Both the position numbers and the translations under genes were made by a program. A DNA stretch of 64,000 nucleotides from Nonomuraea turkmeniaca (lineage in GTDB: Bacteria > Actinomycetota > Actinomycetes > Streptosporangiales > Streptosporangiaceae). The notes under the pieces were generated by a model. It searched no databases. It saw only the letters and a program-made list of their open reading frames with translations, and had not been told where the DNA came from. The stretch is taken from NCBI RefSeq assembly GCF_005889735.1, contig NZ_VCKY01000011.1, positions 1 through 64,000 on the forward strand, read 5' to 3'. How positions within the stretch are numbered: position 1 is the stretch's first letter; the number at the start of each line of letters is the position of its first letter. Below, piece after piece: positions 26,469 through 34,734 of this stretch.

Positions 26469-26684
26469 TCATTGCTCTCTGCCGAGTCTGAGGCGTAGGA
26501 CGGTGCCGTTGCAGCGGGGGCAGAAGCGCCAGCCGGATAGGCCAAATGGGTAGGGGATGCGGCCGGTGCCCCTGCATCGGCGGTGTTCGCGGAATGGTCG
26601 GGCGTAGCAGAGGAAGACGTAACGCAGAGTGAGCAGGATCGGAAGGGTGATCGCTGCGGTAGTAAGTAGGTTGTCTGGGGTCAA
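26469..26684 (-). CDS. Small membrane protein with paired CxxC-like zinc site
   Basis: The TTG at 26682-26684 has GGAGGT 6 bases upstream. The 71-residue product has one membrane helix (LTTAAITLPILLTLRYVFL) and a cytoplasmic tail with CRGTGR and CPRCNGT, which resembles a DnaJ-like zinc module. Comparable small proteins are found in actinomycete integrative elements near rep and tra genes. The frame is intact although its neighbours have decayed. Confidence 0.6.
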   Translation of the reverse strand: MTPDNLLTTAAITLPILLTLRYVFLCYARPFREHRRCRGTGRIPYPFGLSGWRFCPRCNGTVLRLRLGREQ

Positions 26685-26780
26685 GAAACCACCTCCTGAG
26701 GGAGTTTCGGGGTTGGTCAACGGTTGAGCTACTACCTGCTACCGGCCTGGTCAGACGGCATATTGAGGTCCTAGCGGGAT

Positions 26781-26818
26781 TACTGCCTGGCAGTAGGGTC
26801 ACCTACTGCCAGGCAGTA
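26781..26818. repeat. Long perfect hairpin built of nested palindromes
   Basis: TACTGCCTGGCAGTAGG (26781-26797) and CCTACTGCCAGGCAGTA (26802-26818) are exact inverted copies with a 4-base loop, a 17-bp stem. Each arm is itself nearly a 15-bp palindrome (TACTGCC/GGCAGTA), so there are two repeated protein-binding-type sites 23 bp apart. It lies 10 bp after the tra pseudogene stop and upstream of the zinc-site membrane gene. It could be a terminator, a regulator site or a replication/transfer origin element. Confidence 0.9.
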
Positions 26819-26827
26819 GGTTTGGCG

Positions 26828-28457
26828 CTAGTCGGTGCGGCCGGTTTGCTTACGTTCCGCAACCACTTCTGCGAGGCGGGCACGGTAGATGCCGCGCTTG
26901 TTGTGCCTCTTGCCGTCGATGCGGCGGGCGATGTAGGTGACCTCCACGCCGCGGGGGTTCAAGGCGCTGGTGAGCTGTTCGGACTGCCAGCCGCCGTAGA
27001 CCTCGGGCCGTAGCTCGGCCAGCCGCTCGCACAGCACCGAGTTCCACGCGGCGTCTTCCCCTGCTGGCCAGACGGTGACAACATCGGCCAGCAGGTCATA
27101 GGCGGGTGGTTCGGGTCGGGTCTGGGTGTCGGGTTCGGGCCTGGTGCCCGCTTCGACACGCGCCTTGATCGCCCGTTCTATGACCTGTTTGGCTTGGTCG
27201 GCGTTGACCTCGAAGCTTCGGCGGTTACCGGGCTTGCCCACGCCGACGACCACGCCCCATCCTGCGTCGCCCGGATCGTTGTCGTTGCCCGGCTCGAAGA
27301 TGGTCGCCCGGTATCCGGCCTTGTACATGCCGGTTCCGAGGATCATGTCGTTGGTGACTTGATCGCGGACCGACATGCACACGCGGGTGTTGATGTTGCG
27401 GGTGATCCCTGTGGGCAGGCTGTCTTTGGGCCATGCCGAGCGCGTGATGGTGGGCGATCTTCGCTGCGCGTTGCTGGCACTCGGTGTGATACAGCCACTT
27501 GATCATGGCGGCTGCTCTGCCGATCGTGGCGTCGTCTTGGCCGTCGCCGTACTCGGCGCAGATCGGTTCGACCAGGGCGAAATCTCCGACCCCCTTGAGC
27601 GCATACCCCCTGATCTCGGCGCGCGGGTCGAGGCCGGCTGCCAGGACCAGCAGCCGCAGCAGGAACGTTTTGCCCGAACCGGGCTGCCCGCCGATCAGCC
27701 AGTTGCGGAAGATCAGCATGGCGTTGACGATCTCCGTGCGGGGCGTGATGAACAGCGGGAACGAGGTGAAGACGTCCACGCTGCCGCTCTTCAGCAGTGG
27801 CCAGGACGGCGTGGCCATCTTGCTCGCGGGTTGGTAGCCGACCCACAGCGCGAGCCGTGCAGGGTGGCCCTAGGCGGGTTCTCGCCATACCTGGTCGAGC
27901 GGGAGCCGCATCGCGGAGGCCAGCTTGCAGCGCCGTGCGACGACGTCAGCAGCCTCTACCCCGTAGGGCAGATCGACGATAGCCAGGTGCCTGGGGCCGT
28001 CCCGGTGGATCTCGTCGGGGGAAGCTGACACGCGGCCCGTGGCTGACGCGATCGGTGATCGGCTTGTCCTCGGGCCGTCCGGCACGCGCCAGCAGCGGCG
28101 TCAAAACGGCCAGCAGCGCCCACCGTGCCCAATCCGGCACTGTCACGTCCCAGATGAGCAGGGTGGCCACCGATGCCCCGGTGAGCAGGCTTACCAGCAG
28201 CAGCACCGACCAGCGCCAGCGTGCTTGCCGTTCCGCTGCTTGTCCAGCTTGAGCCAGGTGGCGGGGTCGTTGCGGTCGGCGGCTGCTTGCCGCAACGCCC
28301 GGTTGCCCTCCTCCGCGCTGGCCCAGGTCAGCACGCGGGCGATGCCGGAGACGAACCCGATGGGCGCATACACGGCGGTCTTGACCGCGTACTTGGGGAG
28401 GCGAACCGTGTGGTAGCCGAGCACGTAGGCGGCGCCTCTGGCCCACCAGGCGAGCAT
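26828..28457 (-). pseudogene. Decayed FtsK/SpoIIIE-type DNA-transfer protein (tra)
   Basis: Reading leftward, the gene is recognisable in pieces. WWARGAAYVLGYHTVRLPKYAVK (two parts of an N-terminal transfer-protein start, 28457-28191) is first. A membrane pair LLLVSLLTGASVATLLIW is in another frame near 28210-28110. HLAIVDLPYGVEAADVVARR then runs to a stop at 27870. ARLALWVGYQPASKMATPSW, IGGQPGSGKT (Walker A) and EIRGYALKGVGD are in a further frame, 27870-27440. Last comes VTNDMILGTGMYKAGYRATI to the end at 26828. The Walker B region is deleted. The order matches the intercellular double-stranded DNA translocase of actinomycete integrative conjugative elements. Confidence 0.85.
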
Positions 28458-28582
28458 GGCGCGCCTACCGGCCCTCGTGCGCCTCTACGGCGGGACGACG
28501 GGGGCACGCCGGGACAGCTGAGCCGCCTGGCCGCCGCATGAGGCAACCGAACCACCTGGCCACGCGAAGGCAGCCCGATCAA

Positions 28583-28680
28583 CCGGCCGCACGTCAGACC
28601 GGCCGGACGACCCGGCCGCACGTCAGACCGGCCGGACGACCCGGCCGCACGTCAGACCGGCCGGACGACCCGGCCGCGGG
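28583..28680. repeat. Three tandem copies of a 29-bp unit plus a partial copy
   Basis: Units begin at 28583, 28612 and 28641 with CCGGCCGCACGTCAGACC and are identical; a partial copy starts at 28670. Each contains CCGGCCGG. The array lies 3' of hadB at the right edge of the decayed element, so it may be a terminator-like cluster or a junction scar. Confidence 0.92.
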
Positions 28681-28686
28681 TCAGGG

Positions 28687-29115
28687 TCAGGCGAGTTGGA
28701 CCACCGCGCGTGCCTTGGACAACACCTTGGCCTCGCCCGACTTGGCCGTCAGCCCGATGACCACCCGCTTGTCCTCGAGCTTCTCCTCCACGACCCCGCT
28801 CACCGAGATCGTCGCCCCTTGATCGTCATCGGGCACGACCACCATCGACGAGAACCGCACCCCGAAGTCCACCACCGCGCCCGGATCCCCCACCCAGTCG
28901 GTGACGAACCGCCCGGCCTGCGCCATCGTGTACATCCCATGCGCGATCACGTCAGGCAGTCCGACCATCTTGGCGAACCGCTCGTTCCAGTGGATCTGGT
29001 TGAAGTCCCCGGAGGCCCCGGCGTACATCACCAGGTTGAGCCGCCGCACGTTGTAGTCCACGGCCGGGATCTCCTGCCCGACCTCGACCTCGTCGTACTT
29101 CACCGTGGCGCCCAT
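28687..29115 (-). CDS. HadB-like (3R)-hydroxyacyl dehydratase subunit, MaoC fold
   Basis: This 142-residue hotdog-fold protein has the hydratase-2 motif with catalytic Asp and His: AGASGDFNQIHWNERFAKMVGLPDVIAHGMYTM (read over residues 33-65). It pairs with the gene immediately upstream; their stop and start overlap by one base (TGATG). In mycobacteria HadB is the catalytic partner in FAS-II. In a non-mycolate actinomycete the pair is conserved next to rpmG but its substrate is not established. Confidence 0.88.
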   Translation of the reverse strand: MGATVKYDEVEVGQEIPAVDYNVRRLNLVMYAGASGDFNQIHWNERFAKMVGLPDVIAHGMYTMAQAGRFVTDWVGDPGAVVDFGVRFSSMVVVPDDDQGATISVSGVVEEKLEDKRVVIGLTAKSGEAKVLSKARAVVQLA

Positions 29116-29564
29116 CAGCCGGCCCCTCCGCGCTCGACGATCGTGTTGTAGGTGACGCAGACCGGCTCGCCCTCGACGGTCGTGACCTCGCTGCGTACCG
29201 TCAGCAGCTCGTTGCGCCCGGCGGTGCGGATGTCGGTGATCGTGGCGGTGGTGACCAGCTGATCGCCGGCGTGAACGGGGCGTACGTACTCGAACCGCTG
29301 CTCGCCGTGGACCACCATGGCGAAGTTCAGCCCGAGGTCGGGATCCGCCAGTGCCTCGCCGCCGCTCTGCAGGCTGAACACGATGGGGAACGTCGGTGGC
29401 GCGATCACATCGGGGTACCCGGCGGCCTGGGCGGCCTCTTTGTCGCGGTAGATCGGGTTGCCGTCGCCGATGGCGGCCGCGAACTCTCTGATCTTCACCC
29501 GGCTGACCTCGTAGGGGGCGCTGGGCGGGTAGGTCCTGCCCACGAAGTCACGGTTCAAGGCCAT
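29115..29564 (-). CDS. HadA-like MaoC N-terminal domain dehydratase subunit
   Basis: This 149-residue hotdog protein (DFVGRTYPPSAPYEVSRVKI, then FAAAIGDGNPIYRDKEAAQA and the substrate loop IAPPTFPIVFS) matches the non-catalytic, substrate-binding HadA subunit. The catalytic His of the HadB partner is absent here. The ATG at 29562-29564 has GAGGGAG 7 bases upstream. The order hadA-hadB behind rpmG and a tRNA is typical of actinobacteria. Confidence 0.87.
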   Translation of the reverse strand: MALNRDFVGRTYPPSAPYEVSRVKIREFAAAIGDGNPIYRDKEAAQAAGYPDVIAPPTFPIVFSLQSGGEALADPDLGLNFAMVVHGEQRFEYVRPVHAGDQLVTTATITDIRTAGRNELLTVRSEVTTVEGEPVCVTYNTIVERGGAG

Positions 29565-29863
29565 CAATGCTCCCTCGCGCAGTGTCCGCTGCTGCTGAGG
29601 CCGACGGTAACAGAACAAGGTTCGGCTGTCGCCGGTGGTTGGCCTGGTTTTTGCGCCCGCCGTACTCGGGCTGCACATCCACCCGCCGTCGGCCCTGACC
29701 TCGCACTTCCCGCCCGCCGACGCTCCGGTTCACGCCCCGGTCTTCACGCGTGGCCGGGACAAACCAGTGGCGAGGCGGGCACCGGACGTGCAGACACGGC
29801 AAACCGGCGTCCACACCAGGACGCCGGTTGTGCGATATGAAGGATGGAGAAGCCCCCGGAGAG

Positions 29864-30028
29864 CTATCGGGTCTCGCGGTGCGCGCGGTGCGTGCGGCAG
29901 TTAGGGCAGTACTTCTTCAGCTCAAGCCGATCCGGGTCGTTACGCCGGTTCTTCCGCGTGATGTAGTTGCGGTGCTTGCACTCCTGGCAGGCCAGCGTGA
30001 TCTTCGGCCTAACGTCGGTGGCAGCCAC
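29864..30028 (-). CDS. rpmG: 50S ribosomal protein L33, zinc-ribbon type
   Basis: The GTG at 30026-30028 (AAAGG 9 bases upstream) opens a 54-residue frame beginning [20 protein letters not shown]. It continues [20 protein letters not shown] and [13 protein letters not shown], the L33 sequence. The four zinc cysteines (CQEC and CPNC) are kept, so this is the zinc-binding C+ form. It lies between hadA and tRNA-Met, its usual place in actinobacteria. Confidence 0.96.
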   Translation of the reverse strand: MAATDVRPKITLACQECKHRNYITRKNRRNDPDRLELKKYCPNCRTHRAHRETR

Positions 30029-30099
30029 TTGGGAGTGCCTTTCTACGTTCGGGACATGGACACGCCCATGCCCAGGCCGGACGACCTGGGGTTGGGCAG

Positions 30100-30173
30100 T
30101 AGCGGAGGCCGGACTTGAACCGGCGACACAACGATTATGAGCCGTTTGCTCTGCCTGACTGAGCTACTCCGCC
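30100..30173 (-). tRNA. tRNA-Met (CAT), elongator type
   Basis: The minus strand gives GGCGGAGTAGCTCAGTCAGG and onward with a 7-bp acceptor stem (GGCGGAG/CTCCGCT), a D arm with AGCTCAG, the anticodon loop CTCATAA, and a T arm GCCGGTTCAAGTCCGGC. The CCA end is not encoded. The G1 start and the paired first base favour the elongator over the initiator. Confidence 0.95.
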
Positions 30174-30336
30174 TTTGAGCCGGTATGGACCCGGCCTGTA
30201 GAGGATACCCGACGCAGGGAGCAGTTTCGTAACTCACCTGATGCGAGCGGGGTGCTCCCAGCAGTATGCCTCAGGTCCCCCGAGAACCGAAATCCGAAAA
30301 CAAGATACTACCTGCCGTCAAGAGCCCGGGAGTCCC
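30174..30336. other. Intergenic, no gene seen
   Basis: This stretch upstream of tRNA-Met should hold the tRNA promoter on the minus strand. No coding signal is visible. Confidence 0.5.
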
Positions 30337-30503
30337 TCAAACGACCGAAGGCAGGGACAACACGAGCCGAACCTGCCGCCGGCCCGCAGCCGCCGGCACA
30401 CCTCCAGGCCCGTGCAGTCCCTGCATCATGATGTCCAGCACGACCGCGTCCTGCCGCCCGCCGCCTCAAGGGCACGCAGGCCGTCGGCGGCGGTGCTGAC
30501 CGG
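30337..30503 (-). pseudogene. Fragment of a response-regulator receiver domain
   Basis: On the minus strand PVSTAADGLRALEAAGG is followed, after a one-base frame change, by QDAVVLDIMMQGLHGPG. This is the phosphoacceptor core of an OmpR/NarL-type receiver (VVLDxMMPGxDG). The flanks do not continue the domain; the second frame ends at 30337. It is a short relic. Confidence 0.5.
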
Positions 30504-30573
30504 GCACCTTCAGGCCACCGTCGGCGAACCTTGGAAACGCCGAAGAAGGCCGGCCGCCGAGCCCGGCTGGGGC

Positions 30574-31656
30574 TCAGACCCGAATGCCCGACTTCCGCCA
30601 GACCTTGAGCAGCCTGCGGGCCGACCCTCCGATGGGGCCGACGGCCTCGTACAGCACGTCGCGGGAGACCGGCTTGGCCTCCGCCACCGCGCTCACGGCG
30701 GCGTCCGCGGCGGTGATCGTGTGCGAGCACACGCTCAGCAGGTAGCCGGGGATCTGCAGGCGCGGATCCGTACAGCCCACCAGCGGTACGCCCACGGCGG
30801 CGACGACCGGGAAGACCGTGCCCGGGATGCCGATGGCGGCCTCGGCCCGCGCCGACGCCTGGACCGAGGGAACGGAGCTGATCTCGTACCGCTCCCACAA
30901 CGAGCGGTCCTCACGCGGGTGCAGGCCCACCAGGATGTGCTTGCCGGCCGCCGCGAGCCGCTCGGCGGCGGCCAGGAGCAGCTCGGTGCCCGGGGCCGAG
31001 CCGCCGGTCTGGCTGGACCTGGTCACGCTGGTGAGTACCAGCACGGTGCCGGGTTCGGGGGTGTGCCGGGGCAGGGCGTCGGTCTGCGGTGTGCCCACGA
31101 CCGTGATCGGGCGGCGCGTGCCCAAGTAGTCGTCGAACACGCTCGCCTCGGCCGGAGAGGACGCCGTGATCGCCTTGAGCCGGGAGCGGAATTCCGCCGC
31201 GCGGGGCGCCTCGACGGGAAGCTGGTACGCGAGCGAGCTGGCGATCATGGGCAGTCCAGGCAGGCGCGCGGCGCAGTCCGCGGGCCAGTCTCCCGCGCCC
31301 GTCACCACGAGCAGGTCGGCCGGCGGGATGCGGTCGGGGGTCGCCACCGGCACGGGATCACCCGGCTTGATCCCGGACAGATCGGGCACCAGCTGCACGA
31401 TCTCCCACCCCAGGCGGCGTGCCTCGGGCAGCAGGGGGGCCACGTGGTAGGTGCCCCACGGCTCGTTGGTGGCGATCAGGACGCGGGGCGGTCTCCCGCT
31501 CGGCCGGGCGGCCGCGTGGGCCGGGGTGCCGCCCAGGACGGCGAGGCCCGTCGCGGAGAGCGCGCCGGTGAGCAGAGAACGCCGGGAGAATTCCTTGACA
31601 GCGGGTACGTCATCAAATTTCACGAGATCGGAATCTATGGGCTTGCCACTACCCAT
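30574..31656 (-). CDS. Tat-exported protein with a GT-B (CDP-glycerol transferase)-like core
   Basis: This 360-residue protein begins with a twin-arginine signal (FSRRSLLTGALSATGLAVL, cleavage after AHA near residue 49). The mature part starts as a Rossmann-like domain (RVLIATNEPWGTYHVAPLLPEARRLGWEI read in parts, LLVVTGAGD). It later shows TVLVLTSVTRSS, HILVGLHPREDRSLWERYE and VVAAVGVPLVGCTDPRLQ, which recall the C-terminal half of GT-B transferases. A glycosyltransferase fold outside the membrane is unusual because nucleotide donors are absent there, so it may be a binding protein or use lipid-linked donors. Confidence 0.55.
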   Translation of the reverse strand: MGSGKPIDSDLVKFDDVPAVKEFSRRSLLTGALSATGLAVLGGTPAHAAARPSGRPPRVLIATNEPWGTYHVAPLLPEARRLGWEIVQLVPDLSGIKPGDPVPVATPDRIPPADLLVVTGAGDWPADCAARLPGLPMIASSLAYQLPVEAPRAAEFRSRLKAITASSPAEASVFDDYLGTRRPITVVGTPQTDALPRHTPEPGTVLVLTSVTRSSQTGGSAPGTELLLAAAERLAAAGKHILVGLHPREDRSLWERYEISSVPSVQASARAEAAIGIPGTVFPVVAAVGVPLVGCTDPRLQIPGYLLSVCSHTITAADAAVSAVAEAKPVSRDVLYEAVGPIGGSARRLLKVWRKSGIRV

Positions 31657-31809
31657 CGATGAACACAGGACATCGCCTGGGAGAACGAGGCCCCCGCCGG
31701 GTCGTGAGGAAGGCTCGAGAGCTAGCCAAGCCAGGCGCCCTTGCGGGCATTCCTGGTCCCAGAGGTGAGAAGGAAGCCCTCGAATGGCCTCACGACGATC
31801 TCCACGGTA

Positions 31810-33924
31810 TCAGGCCGGGATCAGTTCGTGCAGCGTCCCAGGCGTGTACACCCGCGTGCCGGGCGGGAGGTCGGCCGGAGCCTCCAGCCCGATGTAGGTG
31901 GTGCCCCCGGCCGCCGAGCCCTTCGTCCGCAGCAGGTCGGCCAGATGACGGACGCGCAGGTAGTCGCGTTCCACGATCGAGCGCACCAGCAGCGAGGCGG
32001 TGACCCGGTTGCCCTCCACCTGGTTGAAGCCGGGATGCCCCTTCAGGTAGAGATGCAGCCACTTCACCCGCCATGCACCGTCGTCGCCGCGCAGGAAGAC
32101 CAGCGGCAGCACGATCCGGCCGGAGCCGCGCAGGTCGGACTTCATGCGGACGGTGCGCGGCTCGAACGGCCTGCCTTCCTGCACGGCGTCCCTGGTCATG
32201 TACCCGAAGAACGCCTCAGCGGCCTCGTCGAACCGTTCCCCGGCGTAGACGTTGACCTGCGGGATGATGATCGGCTGGGTCGCTTCGGCGAGGCGGATGT
32301 CGATGAACTCCGACGCGCCGTCCGGCGCCGCGGTGAGATCACCGGAGTACGTGGCGAAGCCGTTGGAGTAATTCGTCCACGAGATGTGCGTCGGGTTGCC
32401 GTAGAAGGCGTCGAGCATGAGCGCGGACAGGTCGTAGTCCGTGCGCCGCCCGGCCTCGCGCCAGTGGACGAAGAGCCTGAGCAGCTCGCCGTCCACGGCC
32501 GACAGCGAGCCTCGGGGCAGCATGCCGAGCCCGGGCGCGACGGCCTTGCCGGACAGCGGCAGTGCCACGTCGAGCACGTCAGGATCGACGATCAGCTCTC
32601 CCGGGTCGGACAGGCGGCGGGCGATCTCCGAGTCCAGCATGTCCAGCGCCCGCGCCAGCACGTCATCCTCCAGCGGCGCGCGGGTGTCCGGCGTCGCCCA
32701 CGCCCTGCCGTACCGGTTGGTGAAAACGCGGCCCGCGGTGCGGGCGAGCCGATTCTGCAGGTGCTCACGCAGGGACAGCAGGACGCGTCCTGAAGCGCCG
32801 GACGCGGCACGTTCCGCGGCGTCCAGCACGGCCGGCGCGGACAGGCCGGTCCGCACCAGGTGGTCGAGCCGGCGCAGCAACGCGCCGGGCGCCCGCTCCA
32901 GCAACTGGACGGCATCGGCGGTACGGCCCGCCGACAGCGCGGCCTCGACCCGGCCGTCGAACCCGGCGGCCTCACGGACACCCCTGGCCACCTCGAAGAC
33001 GTGGGCGGCCCGCGTCAGGCGCGGGTAGTCGTGGGGATGCAGCCGCTCACCGAGCCGCTTCCACTGCTCCCGATGGCGGGCCACGTCACCGAGCTTGGCC
33101 GGGGTGGCGACCGCGTCCAGGGCCTGGAGGAGTGCGCGGCGCTCGGCACGGCGGAACGAACGGAACCTGGTGGGCACGGCCAGCGTGACATCCCCGCCGG
33201 AGCAGCCGCAGGCGAGCCGGAGCACGTCCGTCACCGTGTCCACGAGCAGCGGCCGCCCTGCGGCCAGCCGCACCTCGTTGACGACCGCGCGGTTCTCGCG
33301 CACCGGGATACGTTCCGGCTGGTCGGCACAGTACGAAGCCAGCGAACGTAATGCCGCCAGGTCCTCGGCGGCGAGCGGCGATTCCGAGCCCGCCAGCGAG
33401 AAGTAGAGCTCGCGTGCCTCCGATTCCAGGCTTCCGCCCAGCTCCAGCACGGTCACCCCGTCGCCTGCCAGCGGAATCAGCTCGGCGTGCGCGGCCAGCA
33501 GGTCGGCGTAGGTGTGCTGGTAGCGCCCATAGCCCGGCAACGTCAGCAGGTCGAGCGTGGGCTGCTGCAGCCGCGCGGCGGCGACCGGGTCGAGCATGGC
33601 CTCACGCAGCAGGCCGACCCAGAACTCCAGAGTGTCGGGCACGTTCTTGGGAAAGTCGATGAAGTAGGCGTTGTGCCGGACGTGGTCGCCCACCAGGCCG
33701 CGGACCGCCGCCAGGACGCGTACGCCGAGGTCCACGACGGTCTCGCCGGGCAGTCGCGCCAGACGTTCCAGCAGGGCCGCCGAGCAGGTGAAGCCGACGC
33801 TCAGGAGCGCGGCGTCGAGCTGGCGCGCGGCCACCTCTCCCCAGCCGGCGGGCGCTGCGTCGGCGGGGGCGTCGATGGGAACTCGCAGCCGCCGGACGAT
33901 GACGAGGCTTTCCAGCGTATCCAC
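31810..33924 (-). CDS. Large protein with a C-terminal TerD-like domain
   Basis: From the GTG at 33922-33924 this is a 704-residue protein. Residues 1-400 are mostly helical with no known motif, apart from a small Cys cluster (LACGCSGGD). Near residues 510-640 a TerD-like beta domain appears: DYDLSALMLDAFYG, TYSGDLTAAPDGASEFIDI, IIPQVNVYAGERF. In TerD proteins this pattern forms a Ca2+-binding beta-sandwich linked to tellurium and stress resistance, although the acidic Ca2+ ligands are only partly visible here. No ter operon is adjacent. Confidence 0.55.
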   Translation of the reverse strand: MDTLESLVIVRRLRVPIDAPADAAPAGWGEVAARQLDAALLSVGFTCSAALLERLARLPGETVVDLGVRVLAAVRGLVGDHVRHNAYFIDFPKNVPDTLEFWVGLLREAMLDPVAAARLQQPTLDLLTLPGYGRYQHTYADLLAAHAELIPLAGDGVTVLELGGSLESEARELYFSLAGSESPLAAEDLAALRSLASYCADQPERIPVRENRAVVNEVRLAAGRPLLVDTVTDVLRLACGCSGGDVTLAVPTRFRSFRRAERRALLQALDAVATPAKLGDVARHREQWKRLGERLHPHDYPRLTRAAHVFEVARGVREAAGFDGRVEAALSAGRTADAVQLLERAPGALLRRLDHLVRTGLSAPAVLDAAERAASGASGRVLLSLREHLQNRLARTAGRVFTNRYGRAWATPDTRAPLEDDVLARALDMLDSEIARRLSDPGELIVDPDVLDVALPLSGKAVAPGLGMLPRGSLSAVDGELLRLFVHWREAGRRTDYDLSALMLDAFYGNPTHISWTNYSNGFATYSGDLTAAPDGASEFIDIRLAEATQPIIIPQVNVYAGERFDEAAEAFFGYMTRDAVQEGRPFEPRTVRMKSDLRGSGRIVLPLVFLRGDDGAWRVKWLHLYLKGHPGFNQVEGNRVTASLLVRSIVERDYLRVRHLADLLRTKGSAAGGTTYIGLEAPADLPPGTRVYTPGTLHELIPA

Positions 33925-34117
33925 TGACGCACCATATAGCCGACACCCGCCCGCATTCTGCGGGTTTTCCGGCCCGGGATCACCGCCGCGGGAGTCCTGC
34001 GCGGCCGGCCCCGCCACCCGCCGTCGAGGGAGTCCCGTGCCGGCAGAAGGTGTCCCGCCGCGCCAGAACGCGCCCGCACCGTTCGTTCTGGTCGAGAGCT
34101 GTCAGGAGGTCTATCGG

Positions 34118-34240
34118 GTGGCACGCCACAGCGGCACACGCGACACCACTGAGGGCGTTCGCTCCGTCGTGCTGGACGGCGCGGCGCTCCGGCTGGAGCT
34201 GAAGTCCGTCGCCGAGTCACCCGAATTGGTCGGCTTCTGA
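34118..34240 (+). CDS. Possible 40-aa hypothetical protein
   Basis: GGAGG lies 8 bases before a GTG at 34118. The product (ARHSGTRDTTEGVRSVVLDG and a charged tail ending SPELVGF) has no recognisable family. Codon bias is only moderate, so coding status is doubtful; a longer form from a GTG at 34037 is possible. Confidence 0.3.
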   Translation: MARHSGTRDTTEGVRSVVLDGAALRLELKSVAESPELVGF

Positions 34241-34260
34241 GGAATGGCGCAAAAACGCGA

Positions 34261-34295
34261 AACGCCCGACCCCACCATCACGTGGACCGGGCGTT
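34261..34295 (-). terminator. Stem-loop terminator for tRNA-Thr (may act both ways)
   Basis: AACGCCCG and CGGGCGTT pair over 8 bp with a 19-base loop, about 20 bp beyond the 3' end of tRNA-Thr. Confidence 0.65.
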
Positions 34296-34313
34296 GTGGC
34301 TACTCATGTAGAG

Positions 34314-34386
34314 AGCCCCCAAACGGAATCGAACCGTTGACCTTCTCCTTACCATGGAGACGCTCTGCCGACTGAGCTATAGGGGC
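34314..34386 (-). tRNA. tRNA-Thr (GGT)
   Basis: The minus strand reads GCCCCTATAGCTCAGTCGGC and onward. It has a 7-bp acceptor stem (GCCCCTA/TGGGGGC with one G-U), the anticodon loop ATGGTAA inside TCTCC/GGAGA giving anticodon GGT, and a T arm AACGGTTCGATTCCGTT. The CCA end is not encoded. Confidence 0.95.
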
Positions 34387-34425
34387 CTGTCCGTCGCTGC
34401 GGACAGGTGTAACCATACACGGCAC

Positions 34426-34656
34426 TCAGCGATGATGCGAACTCGTTCCGGCCTGGACGATCTTCTCCGGCAAGCGGCGCGGACGAAGCTCGATGACCTC
34501 GCACAGATCGGCCAAATCGACATGCCTGGCCACTTCTGCCACGGAGGTGCAGTCGGCTACCAGCCATCCGTTCCTGCGCACCCGCAGCACCTGCCGCCCG
34601 GCCCGCACGGCGCCCACGACCTCGTAGCCGTCGAGACCGACCCATCGCCTTTCCAT
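34426..34656 (-). CDS. Conserved small protein, 76 aa, unknown function
   Basis: This short protein (MERRWVGLDGYEVVGAVRAG, then QVLRVRRNGWLVADCTSVAE and VARHVDLADLCEVIELRP) looks like a compact alpha/beta fold. Its clean composition and the orderly pattern of hydrophobic residues support a real gene, and similar small proteins are widespread in actinobacteria without known function. It sits immediately upstream of tRNA-Thr on the same strand. Confidence 0.65.
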   Translation of the reverse strand: MERRWVGLDGYEVVGAVRAGRQVLRVRRNGWLVADCTSVAEVARHVDLADLCEVIELRPRRLPEKIVQAGTSSHHR

Positions 34657-34734
34657 AGCGGCACAGAGTAGCCTCCGGGTCTCTCAATTTCCGCCACGCC
34701 ACAGGCGTTACAGCCATACCGAGTCGGCAGGCGT

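Noticed and set aside
28583-28680. 29-bp repeats considered as a CRISPR array
   Set aside because: The unit length fits, but there are no unique spacers between copies.
28687-29564. hadA/hadB taken as evidence for mycolic acid synthesis
   Set aside because: The same pair is found in non-mycolate actinomycetes; no other mycolate genes are visible here.
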